DNA of 64,000 nt from Sanderia malayensis (Eukaryota; Cnidaria; Scyphozoa; Semaeostomeae; Pelagiidae). Below, one piece after another: positions 41,113 to 51,682 of this stretch. The translations under genes were made by a program, and so were the position numbers. The notes under the pieces were generated by a model. That model saw only the letters and a program-made list of their open reading frames with translations, did no database searches and was not told where the DNA came from. The stretch covers positions 372,001 through 436,000 of the forward strand of contig RQOL01000532.1 of the NCBI GenBank assembly GCA_013076295.1. The letters run 5' to 3'. Within the stretch, counting starts at the first letter, position 1, and each line of letters begins with the position of its first letter.

Positions 41113-41576
41113 TTTGAATAGTTGAATAGATATTATCCGGATACTGTTTCAGCATGCAGGTCCGGCTCTTGTTCAGAGGACAAAAGATGAAGAACAATAG
41201 CTTGGTTCATTCTGACGTCACATTTTACCAAAATCATGAAAATTTTATTTTTTTCAAAATTTGTCAAAATGTCTGTGTTCTATTGAAAACAACGGAAATT
41301 GGCTCATCATGTGAGGAAAATATCGTGCTTTTAGCCACAGGTGAGATAATTGAAATCGGCGACGCCTAAGTCGAGTTATTAAAAAAACTGTGGCGCGCGA
41401 CCAAATTTTCCCATACTGACCCCTATAAAAAATGATTCGCGTGTCATCAAACTGACGTCACAGCTCTTCAACAGACCTGGGTGTGTTTGAGCTTGAAGGT
41501 TCATAGTGATACTCGGATCTTTTTCTTTCCATTTCCGTAAAAAAATCGATATGCGATTTTAAGCTACATAAGCCCT
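41113..41576 (-). promoter_or_regulatory. 5' region of the P2X7-domain gene
   Basis: 464 bases between the start codon (minus strand, 41112) and the piggyBac insertion point. The distal end (41535-41576) is TIR. Two GACGTCA-type motifs (CRE-like) lie at 41211-41219 and 41454-41461. A promoter role is inference from position. Confidence 0.35.
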
Positions 41577-41580
41577 TTAA

Positions 41581-44141
41581 TAAATGTCGGAGTATTTATG
41601 TAAGCTTTCTACTATCATAACATATTCCAAATCAATTATTAGGATCTTCTTGCGAATTGTTGCTGGCCACATGAAACTCACGGGCTACATGATATTCATT
41701 CCAACAGTATCGTGCAGTTTCTGAACACAATGGAAGAGGTTCGCCAGGGCTAGAACATTTGCCACACATAAAGAGGTTTTCTTGTGACAAATTCGGCATT
41801 TCAACCGGCACTCTTTGCTGCTGGACTCCGAAGAAGTAATTCGCTTGCTATCGTGACGGCCCTTTCTTGGTGACGTAATTGTTGCTTCCAGAGAACGCTT
41901 TTTTGTGCTAAGTTTACCGGTAGGGTAATGCAGCACTGCATGTTTGCCATTGGTCATGCGATATTTTGCGTAGCTACCATACACGTATTACGCTGAACCG
42001 AAAAGAGCTCTGAGATTTGTCGTCTCTACTCAACCCACGAAGGAGATAGGGGGAATTGCGCCAAAGAGTATGCCCATTTACCAAAACATACATCTCACAC
42101 AGACTATCATAAATCCTACTTTGCTTCCTTACGCTTCTAAATCCTGTGTTGTTGTAGGATAGCTGCTGATTAGTTTTATCTACCCATCCATAAATACCTC
42201 TATACAACTGAGCAACGAATGGTACGTTTATAACGACCCTTTCCGCTCCTTGGTTGACTTGAGTGGGTTGCCAAAACGCTTCCCCCGATTTGCTGTCATT
42301 ATCTAAAAATACAACTACGTTGTTGTCATTCCAATAGGTAACGTTTAGGTTTCCATTGTGCAAACTTTGGGAAAAGCCTCTTAAAAATGATCTTCAAGCC
42401 CTAATGTTGGCTTTGTGGTTGCTTGGAAGGTGTGCTGTATTTCCACGCTGGGTTGCAATCATTCTTGTCTGCCAAAGTCTTTTGGCGTCAGTCAAGAGTT
42501 TCAGTGTCGGATACCCACTATCCATCACAACTAGTCTTCCTGTTCCCTTATTGAAAATGGAAAAAAAGGATTTTTTAATTTAATTACGTAACTGTGTGAT
42601 GTGATCCGTAACTTGTTTTTTTGCTGTGTCAATGTGTTCATTGTTTTGCGTATTGTATAGTCTTTTGTATTCGTCTTGTGTTTTGAAAGAGCATTTCTGT
42701 GTATTCACGTTTATCTTTTTTTTGGGTGTATAATTAGGCGCGAAGCAGCAGATACGAGAACTTTAGTTTTAATTTTGTTTATGGACGTTGCTGGATAATT
42801 TATTTGTTGAAATAATGGACGCCAATATAAATTCACGAAATTGAAGCATGAAGCTAGATTTTTAAATTGACTTTGTTTATTTTGGCTGCTATACTTATAC
42901 CCTGACAATAGCTGTTCCACGATGTCATAATTTTTGCCATTTTGTGCATTTCTGTATGTCTTTTCGCCTACTTTTGTCACGTGATTAACAACGAAATTCC
43001 CACCAAATTTTCCTTTATCGCTTACTTTACACACCGTCCAGCCCATTCTAACTGGCTTGTCGGGATTCCTTATTTTATATGGATTTTTTTGCTGTTACTA
43101 ACAACTCTTCTCTCATCGACACACAATTTCCAGCCGGCAGACCACTTTGAAAAGGACTTCTGTCTCAGATATTTCACGCCAGCATTTATGTTTTGCAACG
43201 GATGGTACGTAGGATGAGTTCTTGCTGGTAATACTGTGCTTTTCACTACTCTGAAATGCTTTAATAACAACCGAAATACATCACGGCTCATCAACTTTTT
43301 AATTTCAGGCTGAGCTTTTAGAGGGTCTTCACTCCAAGCCCATCTGTGCTGTGGAAAGCCAAGAAGTTGCAGATGCCATTTTATTGCAAAAAAAACCTCT
43401 CATGAACTGTATTCCTTTCTCATCACTGCTTATCCTTCCAATTTGTCCTCTAAACTGGGGATCGTTTTCACCGTGCTCATTCGTGCTTTCAATACACATT
43501 AGTACAAATTCATCATCCATGATACTCTCGACTACATCATGAGGCTTAGCATCATTTTGAAACACAATTCTTGGTTTTCCAAACTCGGGATAATATCTTC
43601 GTCCGGGCTCAGTGTGTTTTGAGATTGGATGTCAGCGTTTTTTGACCAATAGCAACAACCATTATCATCATCATCGCCTTCAACGCCCGGAAGATCATAC
43701 GTTTCTTTATCTTCAATTGATCTTACATCGTCTTCTTCAGAAGATGCTGTAGCATAGTAACTATCCTCGTTGTCATCCTCATCATCATCATCATCATCAT
43801 CAAAATCATCATCATCATCATCATCATCATGGGCTAAATTTTCTTCATCAGACAGGTTCTCGCAAGAGGTACAACATTCGTAGTCCATATTCAATTCTCT
43901 TTCAAATCCAGATAAGCATTAGTAAACAAACATTAGTAAACAAATGGTGTCGTCATATGACTTTCCCGCCAATTTTTACCCAGGCTCCTCTACTTCAAAC
44001 AACTCTATCAAAGTTTTGATGCGTAAAAATCCTATCGTGTTTTTGTTAAAATCCTACCTTGAAATTCTACATAAAATCCTAATAATTGATTTGGAACATG
44101 TTATGTTTAGTAGAAAGCTTACATTAATACTCCGACATTTA
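41581..44141 (-). mobile_element. piggyBac-like transposon with TTAA target duplication
   Basis: 2561 bp flanked by TTAA (41577-41580 and 44142-44145). The left TIR of the host element shows the empty site with a single TTAA at 20542-20545. The TIRs start TAAATGTCGGAGTAT on both ends and stay similar for about 65 bp (TGTAAGCTTTCTACT, CAAATCAATTATTAGGAT). The insert is a decayed autonomous element carrying a minus-strand transposase. Confidence 0.93.
41685..43894 (-). pseudogene. piggyBac-like transposase (DDE_Tnp_1_7 type), frameshifted
   Basis: Starts at 43894 (MNMDYECC) with an Asp-rich N-terminal region encoded by a GAT repeat. The central domain follows in pieces: MMSRDVFRLLLKHFRVVKS, WSAGWKLCVDERRV (first catalytic Asp region), NPDKPVRMGWTVCKVSDKGK, a block around MDSGYPTLKLL (second), WNDNNVVVFLDND (third), and VDKTNQQLSY in the place of the family's VDxxD segment. 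The C-terminus has a Cys-rich end (ECRLKCRICHKKTSLC). At least four frame changes (near 43540, 43330, 42710 and 42360) and one near 41980 disable it. Confidence 0.85.
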
Positions 44142-44499
44142 TTAAGACTTCAAATCATTAGTTGAAACAAGCCCTCTAATTCTCAGCTTTGCTCCTGCAT
44201 CGCGCGGGCTTCATCGAACACGGGAATCTAAATGAATTCTATTTTCGAACTTGAATTTACCTTTCACGAGCCTGAAATTTCTTTGTTTAGCTATAAAATT
44301 GCGCTTCTTTACCTCGAATTTTGACCCCGTTACCTTCGGAATTTTCAAAAACAAACTTGATTTTCGAGTTCTACACATAAACATTGTCCTTTGTGCAATT
44401 TTTTAACGAATTCTAAAGAAATTTATTTTTTCGCAAAATTTTTTCATCTGGGACCTTACTGGAATGCTGGGACGGAAAGGATAAGGAACATGACCATCT

Positions 44500-45060
44500 T
44501 CACAACAATTGTATTGATTCTAACATGGACAAATTTTCGAATTTGAAGTATTATGGTAATCACGAGATTCATAAGTTACTGAATTCACCTTCCTTAGATA
44601 AAAGTAACATGTTTAGCATTTTTCATAACAAGATTTCATCTATCTCTAAAAACCTCGAAAATGCATGTGTATAAAAGTGCGATTTCGGATCTCTACCACA
44701 ATGGTCTTTTATTCTTTTTGAAAAACGTCTGGCCGTCTCGCCAATGTTAGTTGCCCCACAGTCTTCCTCTTCACATTTCTACTTATACACAATGTCGTGC
44801 TCAAGCTCTTTCATCTGTTTATCTTATTAAGTACTCATTTTTGTGCCAGTGTAAACAATCTTAGTCACATGACTAGTATCCACTTTGTCAATAACTTTAA
44901 CCAACGAGTTATCAGTTTGTTGCCTTTAACGCCGTGATAGGGAACTACAAGTGTGGATTCTATGCTCGTGCTACCATTTTCCAAGATGCTTCTTTGGTCT
45001 TGGTCTTCTGTATTTCGTGGTTCGTGAAGGATCTTATTATTTTCTGGATTGAAGATCTAA
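44500..45060 (-). pseudogene. Penelope-like element remnant with GIY-YIG endonuclease
   Basis: On the minus strand LVVPYHGVKGNKL is followed, after a frame change, by THVTKIVYTGTKMST-like sequence, then HDIVYK, then DCGATNIGETARRFSKRIKD. That last block is the GIY-YIG nuclease core of Penelope-like retroelements, with Asn-Ile in place of Tyr-Ile/Val. The order, an RT C-terminal linker and then the nuclease, is that of PLEs. The RT is absent and the C-terminus decays toward 44500. It lies just outside the right TIR of the two-gene transposon. Confidence 0.8.
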
Positions 45061-45239
45061 TGCGGGTATCCATTTAATATCGTAAAAACATGTCGAAGGT
45101 GTGCGATTTTTTTGTTTAAATACTCACTATTTGAACAGTTAATGTAGGCACGCGACAGAAGTGTACGGAGGGTTCCTCTTTTCCATTTAAGCGGTACAAA
45201 CGACTTCCAGCTAAGGTAATGCGAAGGAGAAGACACCTG

Positions 45240-45550
45240 GGATAGCTGTCGCTCGTTCTTAACCGAATTTATTCGCAAAAAATTCGATCTGAATGTCGAA
45301 ATTGAAAGGGCCCATCGAGCCAAGAAAAAATTTAGGCCTAGTAATGTCAATGACTCCAACCCTCCTCGTTTGATATTTGCTGAATTCTTAAGCTGGAGAG
45401 ACTCGTCTGCAGTGCTTGAGGCTATGTCCAGGCCCACCTCATTTCAATCAAGTGATGGCTCAAGCTCGACTAAAGTGTATGCTGACCAAATGTATTGTAA
45501 CCGTACGCAGGCAAAAAGAAGAGATGCCCTGAAGGTGAGAAGATTTTTGC
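45240..45550 (+). pseudogene. L1/Tx1-type LINE ORF1, first part
   Basis: The plus frame reads LNVEIERAHRAKKKF, PPRLIFAEFLSW and KVYADQMYCNRTQAKRRDAL: the RRM core of L1-type ORF1p (IERAHR, PRxI and Dxxx...R(R/K)...L motifs). It is cut at 45551-45559 by the Mutator-like element. The rest is at 50800-50932. The start of ORF1 is not visible. Confidence 0.8.
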
Positions 45551-45559
45551 TTAATAGTC

Positions 45560-45712
45560 CGTACTTACTAAAACGCGGAACGACCCAAAACGACCCAAAA
45601 TGACCCAAAACGACCCAAAATGACCCAAAACCACCCAAAACGACCCAAAACCAGCCACAACCACCTCATAGCCACCCAAAACGACCCAAAACGACCCAAA
45701 AATTTTCAACTT
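45560..45712 (+). repeat. MULE left TIR with GACCCAAAA minisatellite
   Basis: About 150 bases, mostly 9-base ACGACCCAAA(A/T)-type units. The right TIR (50675-50790) has the same units in inverted order but a different number and sequence of variants. Confidence 0.88.
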
Positions 45713-45776
45713 GAACGTTCCCGAATTACAATTACGTCAAGAAAACGAAACCGAGGCTACATGTTTACATCGGGCC

Positions 45777-47156
45777 CAGTGAACTCTATATAAGAACTCT
45801 GGAACAATAACTCTATTGTTCTCGGCTGCCCGTGAGTGTGTCACTTTTTGAATTTGATGCGCGCGGCGCGCATTGTACGTATAAAAACTGGAAATTATAA
45901 TGGAGACCTATTGTGCTGCAGCTATTTTTTTACGGATTTATTTCATTTTCATCAAAGTCGATATTTTTACCTCAACGAAATAAAGGAATCATGTGATGGT
46001 AAGATTTGTTTTATCGTTTCCGATTCAGAAATAATAATGTTAAGGAAGGAGATCGTCATAAAAAGGCTATTTTGCAGTGGCGGCAACTTCGGCCTAAGTA
46101 AAAACGCTGAGAAACACCACAGGAAATGACTCGTAAAATGCAGCGTATAATCGCACACAGCAGCAATAATGACGCGTGGTATTTTATCAAGGGTGCAATA
46201 CCACACTCTCGAGAAACTCCCCCTTAAATGTAGCATTTTACCGGGGTATTTCACAATAAAATAACAGCATTTCTATCACTGTAAAATTTCATAGAAGTGT
46301 GGTAGGTATTTCACGAAGAATTTCACGTTGTTGTTATTTCACTTGCGAGGAATTTACCACACTTTTACCTGTGTAGGCCTTTTAAAAATTACCTGATCAC
46401 ATTAATTGTAATAAATAATAGATGTAGATATAGTATATACATTTTGTTTACTCCCCATTTTCGGCAAGTTGAATTTTCCGCTTTATACACTTCGGTGAGC
46501 GGGAGAGAGGCTGTACGTGCAGCAAACGTACAAGAAGTGTTGTCAGGTTGGCTCTGTATACACGTACACCACCATCAACAAGCAAATTTGTTATTTTCTG
46601 CTAGGAATTGTGGAGTTTCACCCAAGAAATTTGAAGTTATCATTTGGAGAAATATGTTATCGAAAGTTTTACATATATGACTTACAACTTTGTGGAGAAA
46701 TGTCAACGCTACAAGACTTTTTGCAGTGGCGATTTTTGGCCTAAGCTCATAGACCAAATTATTTGAAGTCATCTTACACGTTCATTTTATGAGATAGATA
46801 GCTACATGGAATTTCAAAAGTTGTAGAATTGTTATTTGCAGGTTATACTTAATTGGCTAGCTTCTGAGTTTGCTCATTCTTGAAAAATTTATGAAAACCT
46901 TGTTTTTTAGAGAATTTCTAAAATAGAAAATTGCCCGTAAAATACATTAAAAACGTGTAGCGATGAATTTTTTTTTATTTCTCAGAAATAAATAAGTCTA
47001 TTAAATGATCCTGTACATTTTGGCAGCTAATAATGATATAACTGATGAGAAATACGATGATTTGTTTTTTCGGCTGTACGTACAGCGGCAGCCATTTTGT
47101 GACACACTCGAGCTAAATAGAGTTATCGTTCCAGAGTTCTTATATAGAGTTCACTG
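45777..47156. mobile_element. hAT-type non-autonomous element, 1380 bp
   Basis: Ends CAGTGAACTCTATATAAGAA and its inverse, flanked by a perfect 8-bp duplication ATCGGGCC (45769-45776 and 47157-47164). The CAGTG terminus and 8-bp duplication are hAT characteristics. TIR similarity extends about 60 bp, to TGTGTCAC. No transposase is present. Internal direct similarity (TTTTGCAGTGGCG...GGCCTAAG) occurs at about 46070 and 46720. Confidence 0.9.
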
Positions 47157-47164
47157 ATCGGGCC

Positions 47165-47613
47165 TAAATAAACTAAAGATGGTTATCGATTCTAAGAGAT
47201 TACAAAGTTGCTAAAATGTTCTGGAATGTTCTACTATGAAAAGCTACGTATAATGTTTTATTAATAATTATGACACAATCAAAACTGAATTCACATCAAG
47301 TAAATAATTACAGTGATTCAAGGGGAAATCAATTGCACGAGAACAACACAGATGGGAATGGACTTAATCAATCACATTAAAGAGAACAAAACAAGAGCTT
47401 GGCTGAGCTCTTTGCCGTCATTCATTTAATGACATCAACAGAACAAACACGCTAATAATGATAAAAGCAAAAAGCAAATGTGATAAAAGTTTAAAAACTA
47501 GTTTACGATACTTTTGTCACTGATGACTGTTCGGTAAGTTATAAAATGCAAAGCTGTATTGTTAGTGATCAGTAGTAACTGTTTTTTCAAATATACGCAC
47601 AATGTTCATCTAG
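47165..47613. other. MULE 3' non-coding region
   Basis: Between the hAT insertion and the transposase stop. AT-rich, no feature recognised. Confidence 0.5.
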
Positions 47614-47616
47614 TTA

Positions 47617-49754
47617 CACCAGAGTCAAACCCTTTGCCCTGAGACTTTCAACAGCATGTGCAGGCAGCAGTTCCTGTGTTCCCTTAGGAACGTTGACTTT
47701 CACAAAGTCAAATTTTTGGTCGTATGACATCAGGCATTTTGTCAGATAATGCAGGTAGATGTTGCCCGTATACCTCTTCTGCTTCCCATCCTTGTCCGTT
47801 ATCTCGCGCACACCGGTTGTTTTAATAAGGACAACATCCGATGACTGAAATGCAATACGGCATTGTTGGCATCTTGACACACTTTTGGGGCATGATTTCG
47901 TGTCATCCCTGTGCACAAGCTGATATTCTCCGCTTTGCTGCCTGTCTGGATCAAGGAATGAAGGTACTTCCTGGCGCTTCTTGCTAATCTGCAAAACAGT
48001 ATTTAGAACACTTTACTTCAGGATTTGAGCATTGGTTAGTGCAAGAAATAAGTAAAAATCACCCTGAATGCCAGATTTATATCGAAGTCTTCTTCGTCAT
48101 CTGCATCGGCTAAGCCATTCTCTAACAACACTTCGTTTTGCTGACATTATCCTTGAGATCACCCTTTGATTGCATCCTAATGCTCGCAACTTCTCGACGT
48201 CCCTGTTCTCAAGGTGCTGCGTACACCACAGATTTCTGGCACTCCTAAAAATATCTTTGAAACCTGAAAAAATAGAACACACTCATATTACTCTCTCAAA
48301 ATAGGATAAGTTGTCATGTTATTAACCCTAAGCCGACCGAGGTTGGGGGGGGGGTTGTGGCGCACGTAAGTAGCAAGTTTCATTCATTATTTGGCTCAAT
48401 TAGACTTCCACTCTAAACAACAATGTGACACTGTAATGTTTGTTGCCTTGTGACAAGATTGCATTGTTGTTATTTAACTATGTAGCACGAGTTCTAGAAC
48501 TTGTGAAATTGTACATTGTACATTCATTTTGATATGAAATTTCGGTATACTTCTGAAGGAAAGATAAAAAATGGCTATACCTTGAGCTAAAGCTCTGTCC
48601 AAGTCGTGACCAATTTTTTTTATTTCTGCCAACTCAGGAGCATGTATAAGAATTTCCCCTGCAAATCTCCGATAACTTTCTCTGCTTTTCTTAAAATGCC
48701 AAAAGGATGGACCAGGAAATTCAGGATTCTTTCCACGACTGTCTACTAACGCCAGGTTTGAATAAGTTGTATCCGTTAACCAAAGCCCTTCACAAATTTC
48801 AAATGTTGTGTCTATGGTAAGAATAGAATCTCCTAGGACGCAAAATCGATGCATGTCTTGCAGCATTTGCGGGGTGAAATTTGTAGTGGAGTATTGTTGA
48901 GGCTCAAAAATAACTGATTTTATTAAACTTCCCTCCATTCTTAACGACCTCAAGATGCTTTCTGCTTCAGAGAACTCTGTCTTTGTTGATGCTGAATTTG
49001 TAAATTTTCTGTTAGCAATTACTTTGGGGCACTTTACTGTCTCACTGACTGTGGAAGTCGCTCGGTTAGCTAAAGTAGTATAAATTTTGTCCGTTGAATG
49101 TCCTTTATCCAACATGGAATCAATTTCCTGTAAAACATCGGGATCTTGACGGTAATAAGGGCAAGTATCTGGCTTTCTAGCATTTCCATGACGTGGCATT
49201 TTGAATTCAGCAGAGTGATCTATTCCGTCAGACCACTTGTACGTAACAAGATAGTAAGGCATTATCTCTTCCTCAGTCATCTTCCTTGCAGTGGCTATTG
49301 TCTGGCTGAATGCTGGATTACTTTTATTTTGTCGATAACATCGCACCACTTCATAAACATTGTTCTTTGGAACAAACTGTGCTTTATACCCACGCGCTTC
49401 TCTTACGTTGTGGTAGTAACTACCATTGCTATTTTGATGAACAGTCTTGCATTCTAGAACATTGACATCATTGTTGTAATAATATTGTTTCCTCGCAGTT
49501 GCTTTGGTTAGATACGCACCATTGTCATCTGACTTCGCAGAGGCTATAGATACAACTCGTTTGTTCAAAGTGAAGACTAGATTTCTGCGTATTCCGGATG
49601 GTCTATGTTGCAATTCCAGTTCCTCTGGGTTGTTCAACAGGATACTGAGTATAGCATCTCCGCTCTCACTTTCAGTGGAATTATTAGAGCTCGTAGACGG
49701 GATTTGATCTTCAGTGCTGCAAACAAATTGGTTTCTCGATAAAAGGTGCCGCAC
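47617..49754 (-). pseudogene. MULE-type transposase, minus strand, with internal loss
   Basis: Exon 1 runs from about 49754 to 48581 (donor CAAG|GTATAG); a start at 49754 is possible, though an acceptor at about 49716 could precede it. It encodes a long N-terminal region, then LGDSILTIDTTFEICEGLWL (first catalytic Asp) and IGHDLDRALAQG (second Asp). Exon 2 starts at 48263 and continues GFKDIFRSARNLWCTQHLEN, the D...C..H pattern of MULE transposases. A frame change near 48145 leads to QQNEVLLENGLADADDEEDF. The exon from 47988 encodes a C-terminal zinc-like block (CQQCRIAFQSSDVV, then GNIYLHYLTKCLMSYDQKF). The region normally holding the third catalytic residue is missing between exons 2 and 3. 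Confidence 0.7.
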
Positions 49755-49759
49755 AAATC

Positions 49760-50684
49760 GAAATATGGAATCGAGATTCTTCTGTGCCCATGTGTGAAGA
49801 ATGTTAATAAACTATGTATAAGGACTCTTTACCGTATTGTCATAACGATAATCAATGATATGCAGATCAACGCAACTATCTCTTCGCCATTAACTCTGCC
49901 TAATTAGTATTAGCCAGCATTAAATTAAACACTGCCGGTCATTCAAATAGGATATTCGAATTGGATTGGCTGTCGGTCAAAATCACCTCGAAAAACAATT
50001 CTCGGTGATTTCCAATTTTCATGGATTAAAAATGAAACGATTTTACACGAAGGGTATTTTCCCGACTCCCGTACCTTAAAAGAAGAATGTGTTTGTAATA
50101 CGGCTACATTTTATTCCCACGGTTTAGCCTCGCTTTAGCTAGTCATTCGCCTCGTTTCTATGTATTACTATTTTATCCAGTTTTATTCTCTTTTAGTCTC
50201 GATTAGCCAACTCGTACTATCTATTGATTTATTCGTTTATTTATTGTTATACCTAATTTGCTTGCCTCAAGATTATCTTGCTTATCGTTAGACTCATTCG
50301 ATTCAATGCTCTATTGTTCAAGTCGTCACTGAATCACATTTTGTAACTTATACTTTGTATCGTTTGGTATGCCTTATTTGCTTTACACTTCTACTAATGA
50401 CAATGTATCGGATTTACCGTAGGGTATACGTCAGGGTATATTTAGAGCCTTAGCCTTTTGTGTAATCAGCATCACAGGAAAATAATATAACTAACACGAA
50501 CATGATTCTACTTCTAATATATTAACACAGACATGATACAATTTATACTGACGCAATCATAATATTACATCCCTAAAATATGTATTTCGTTAAAAATTTC
50601 AAAGAGATACTTTAAAGCACCTGCCGATATTTGGGGGTTTTTGCCCATAAATATCTGATATACTGTTGAAGTTGAAATTTTTTG
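49760..50684. other. MULE 5' non-coding region
   Basis: Sequence between the transposase N-terminus and the right TIR. It should include the transposase promoter. No motif is distinct enough to name. Confidence 0.4.
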
Positions 50685-50799
50685 GGTCGTTTTGGGTGGT
50701 TTTGGGTCGTTGTGGGTGGTTTTGGGTCGTTGTGGGTCGTTTTGGATGGTTTTGGGTGGTTTTGGGTCGTTCCGCGTTTTAGTAAGTACGTTAATAGTC

Positions 50800-50932
50800 A
50801 CAAGAACTGGAAAATTAGCCTACGCTACCCCGCGAACCTTTGGGTTAACAAAAACAAGACCGGGTATAAACCCTATAAATTTACTGAATCAGAACTAGAA
50901 GAGGCCCAACAATATGTTGTCAATATAAATTA
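50800..50932 (+). pseudogene. L1/Tx1-type LINE ORF1, C-terminal part
   Basis: Reads KNWKISLRYPANLWVNKNKT, then FTESELEEAQQYVVNI and stop at 50932. The YPAxLxV motif and the final helix are the C-terminal domain of L1-type ORF1p. The frame is continuous with 45240-45550 after removal of 45560-50799. No ORF2 of this LINE is visible downstream. Confidence 0.8.
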
Positions 50933-51682
50933 GCCTAACTATTGCAGCCTTTCGCTTCGTGGGTTGCCTTTCAGTAACGACTAACATTAACTACTGTTCT
51001 GGTTGAACTCTATCATTACTAAATCACTATGTCTCCTCGGGTGTGCAATTTGTGTTCGAACTTCATTGATCCTCTCAAGGGCCCTTTGTTCTTTATATTT
51101 TGCGTTGTAAGCTGCTTCTCCGTCTGGCTGATATTTTTCTTTGCGTTTTTTGTATTTTATCTCAGTTTTTTTTTTTTTCTTCATTTATTTTCCATTTATT
51201 TTCCTTTTAGATTTTAATTTTTAAAGTGCCCCTACACCTTATTTTTTTATTCTTTATATCGATAAAACTTTCTTCGCTGATTTCAGATACGAAAATAATT
51301 TTTAAATCTGACGTCTAGTTAACGAGTTATAACGTGGGGAAGTGTCGATGTTTCGTCATTTTCGCCATTTTTTGTGGTCAACTTTTAGGCCTGGGATCTA
51401 CCTACTATGACATCATAGTTGGTGCCATTGTGCCCCGTTCATTTTCCCGTACTGAAGCAACAAATCCGGCATCAATTTTCTCTCATACGATGCACTCGAT
51501 ATTTGTTTTTTGACTTTGATGATTAGAAACAGGTCGGCGCATTATGACATTGAAATTTGAAAGGCTTGCGATGAGTTTGCAGCTGTGGGGAGGAATTACA
51601 AAATTCCCATGTAGTGGCTGCTCGTTGTGCTCAGTGGAGGCGGGCGTGGGCCGTGCAATGTTAAAGCTGTACGGGAACGGGG
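50933..51682. other. Non-coding sequence before the second THAP remnant
   Basis: A T-rich tract at 51150-51215, then a block starting GTGCCCCTACACC (51227) that may be the outer end of a second THAP-type element. No gene seen. Confidence 0.4.

Larger units (their letters stand above)
19574..44483 (+). mobile_element. Two-gene THAP / P2X7-domain DNA transposon, swollen by nested insertions
   Basis: Bounded by inverted copies of one sequence starting CCTTTCCGTCCCAGC: left 19574 inwards, right 44483 inwards. The TIRs match for about 410 bp at over 90% once later insertions are removed. Inside are two convergent spliced genes whose stop codons lie 13 bases apart: the THAP transposase (plus, 20847-37214) and the P2X7-tail protein (minus, 37228-41112). 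TTAA precedes the left end and a degenerate ATAA follows the right end, consistent with a TTAA target. Removing the MITE, the 159-bp insert, the LINE block (20937-34366), foldback 2 and the piggyBac-like element leaves about 5.4 kb. THAP plus TTAA suggests a Kolobok-like element; that family name is inference. Confidence 0.8.
41535..44483 (-). repeat. Right terminal inverted repeat, split by a piggyBac-like element
   Basis: Outer part 44146-44483 and inner part 41535-41580 are collinear, inverted, with the left TIR. The sequence between them is the piggyBac-like insertion. The outermost bases are GCTGGGACGGAAAGG on the plus strand. Confidence 0.88.
45560..50790 (-). mobile_element. Mutator-like (MULE-type) DNA transposon, 5231 bp
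   Basis: Flanked by a perfect 9-bp target duplication TTAATAGTC (45551-45559 and 50791-50799). Both ends begin CGTACTTACTAAAACGC and continue as a GACCCAAAA-type tandem repeat (45585-45700 and 50685-50770) before a shared AATTTTCAACTT. A 9-bp duplication and long TIRs are typical of Mutator-like elements. It carries a spliced minus-strand transposase gene and a nested hAT MITE. The insertion interrupts an L1-type ORF1 whose frame closes when the element and one duplication are removed. Confidence 0.92.

Noticed and set aside
43532..43894. Stand-alone acidic nuclear protein
   Set aside because: The Asp-rich stretch is the N-terminal region of the piggyBac-like transposase, inside that element's TIRs.
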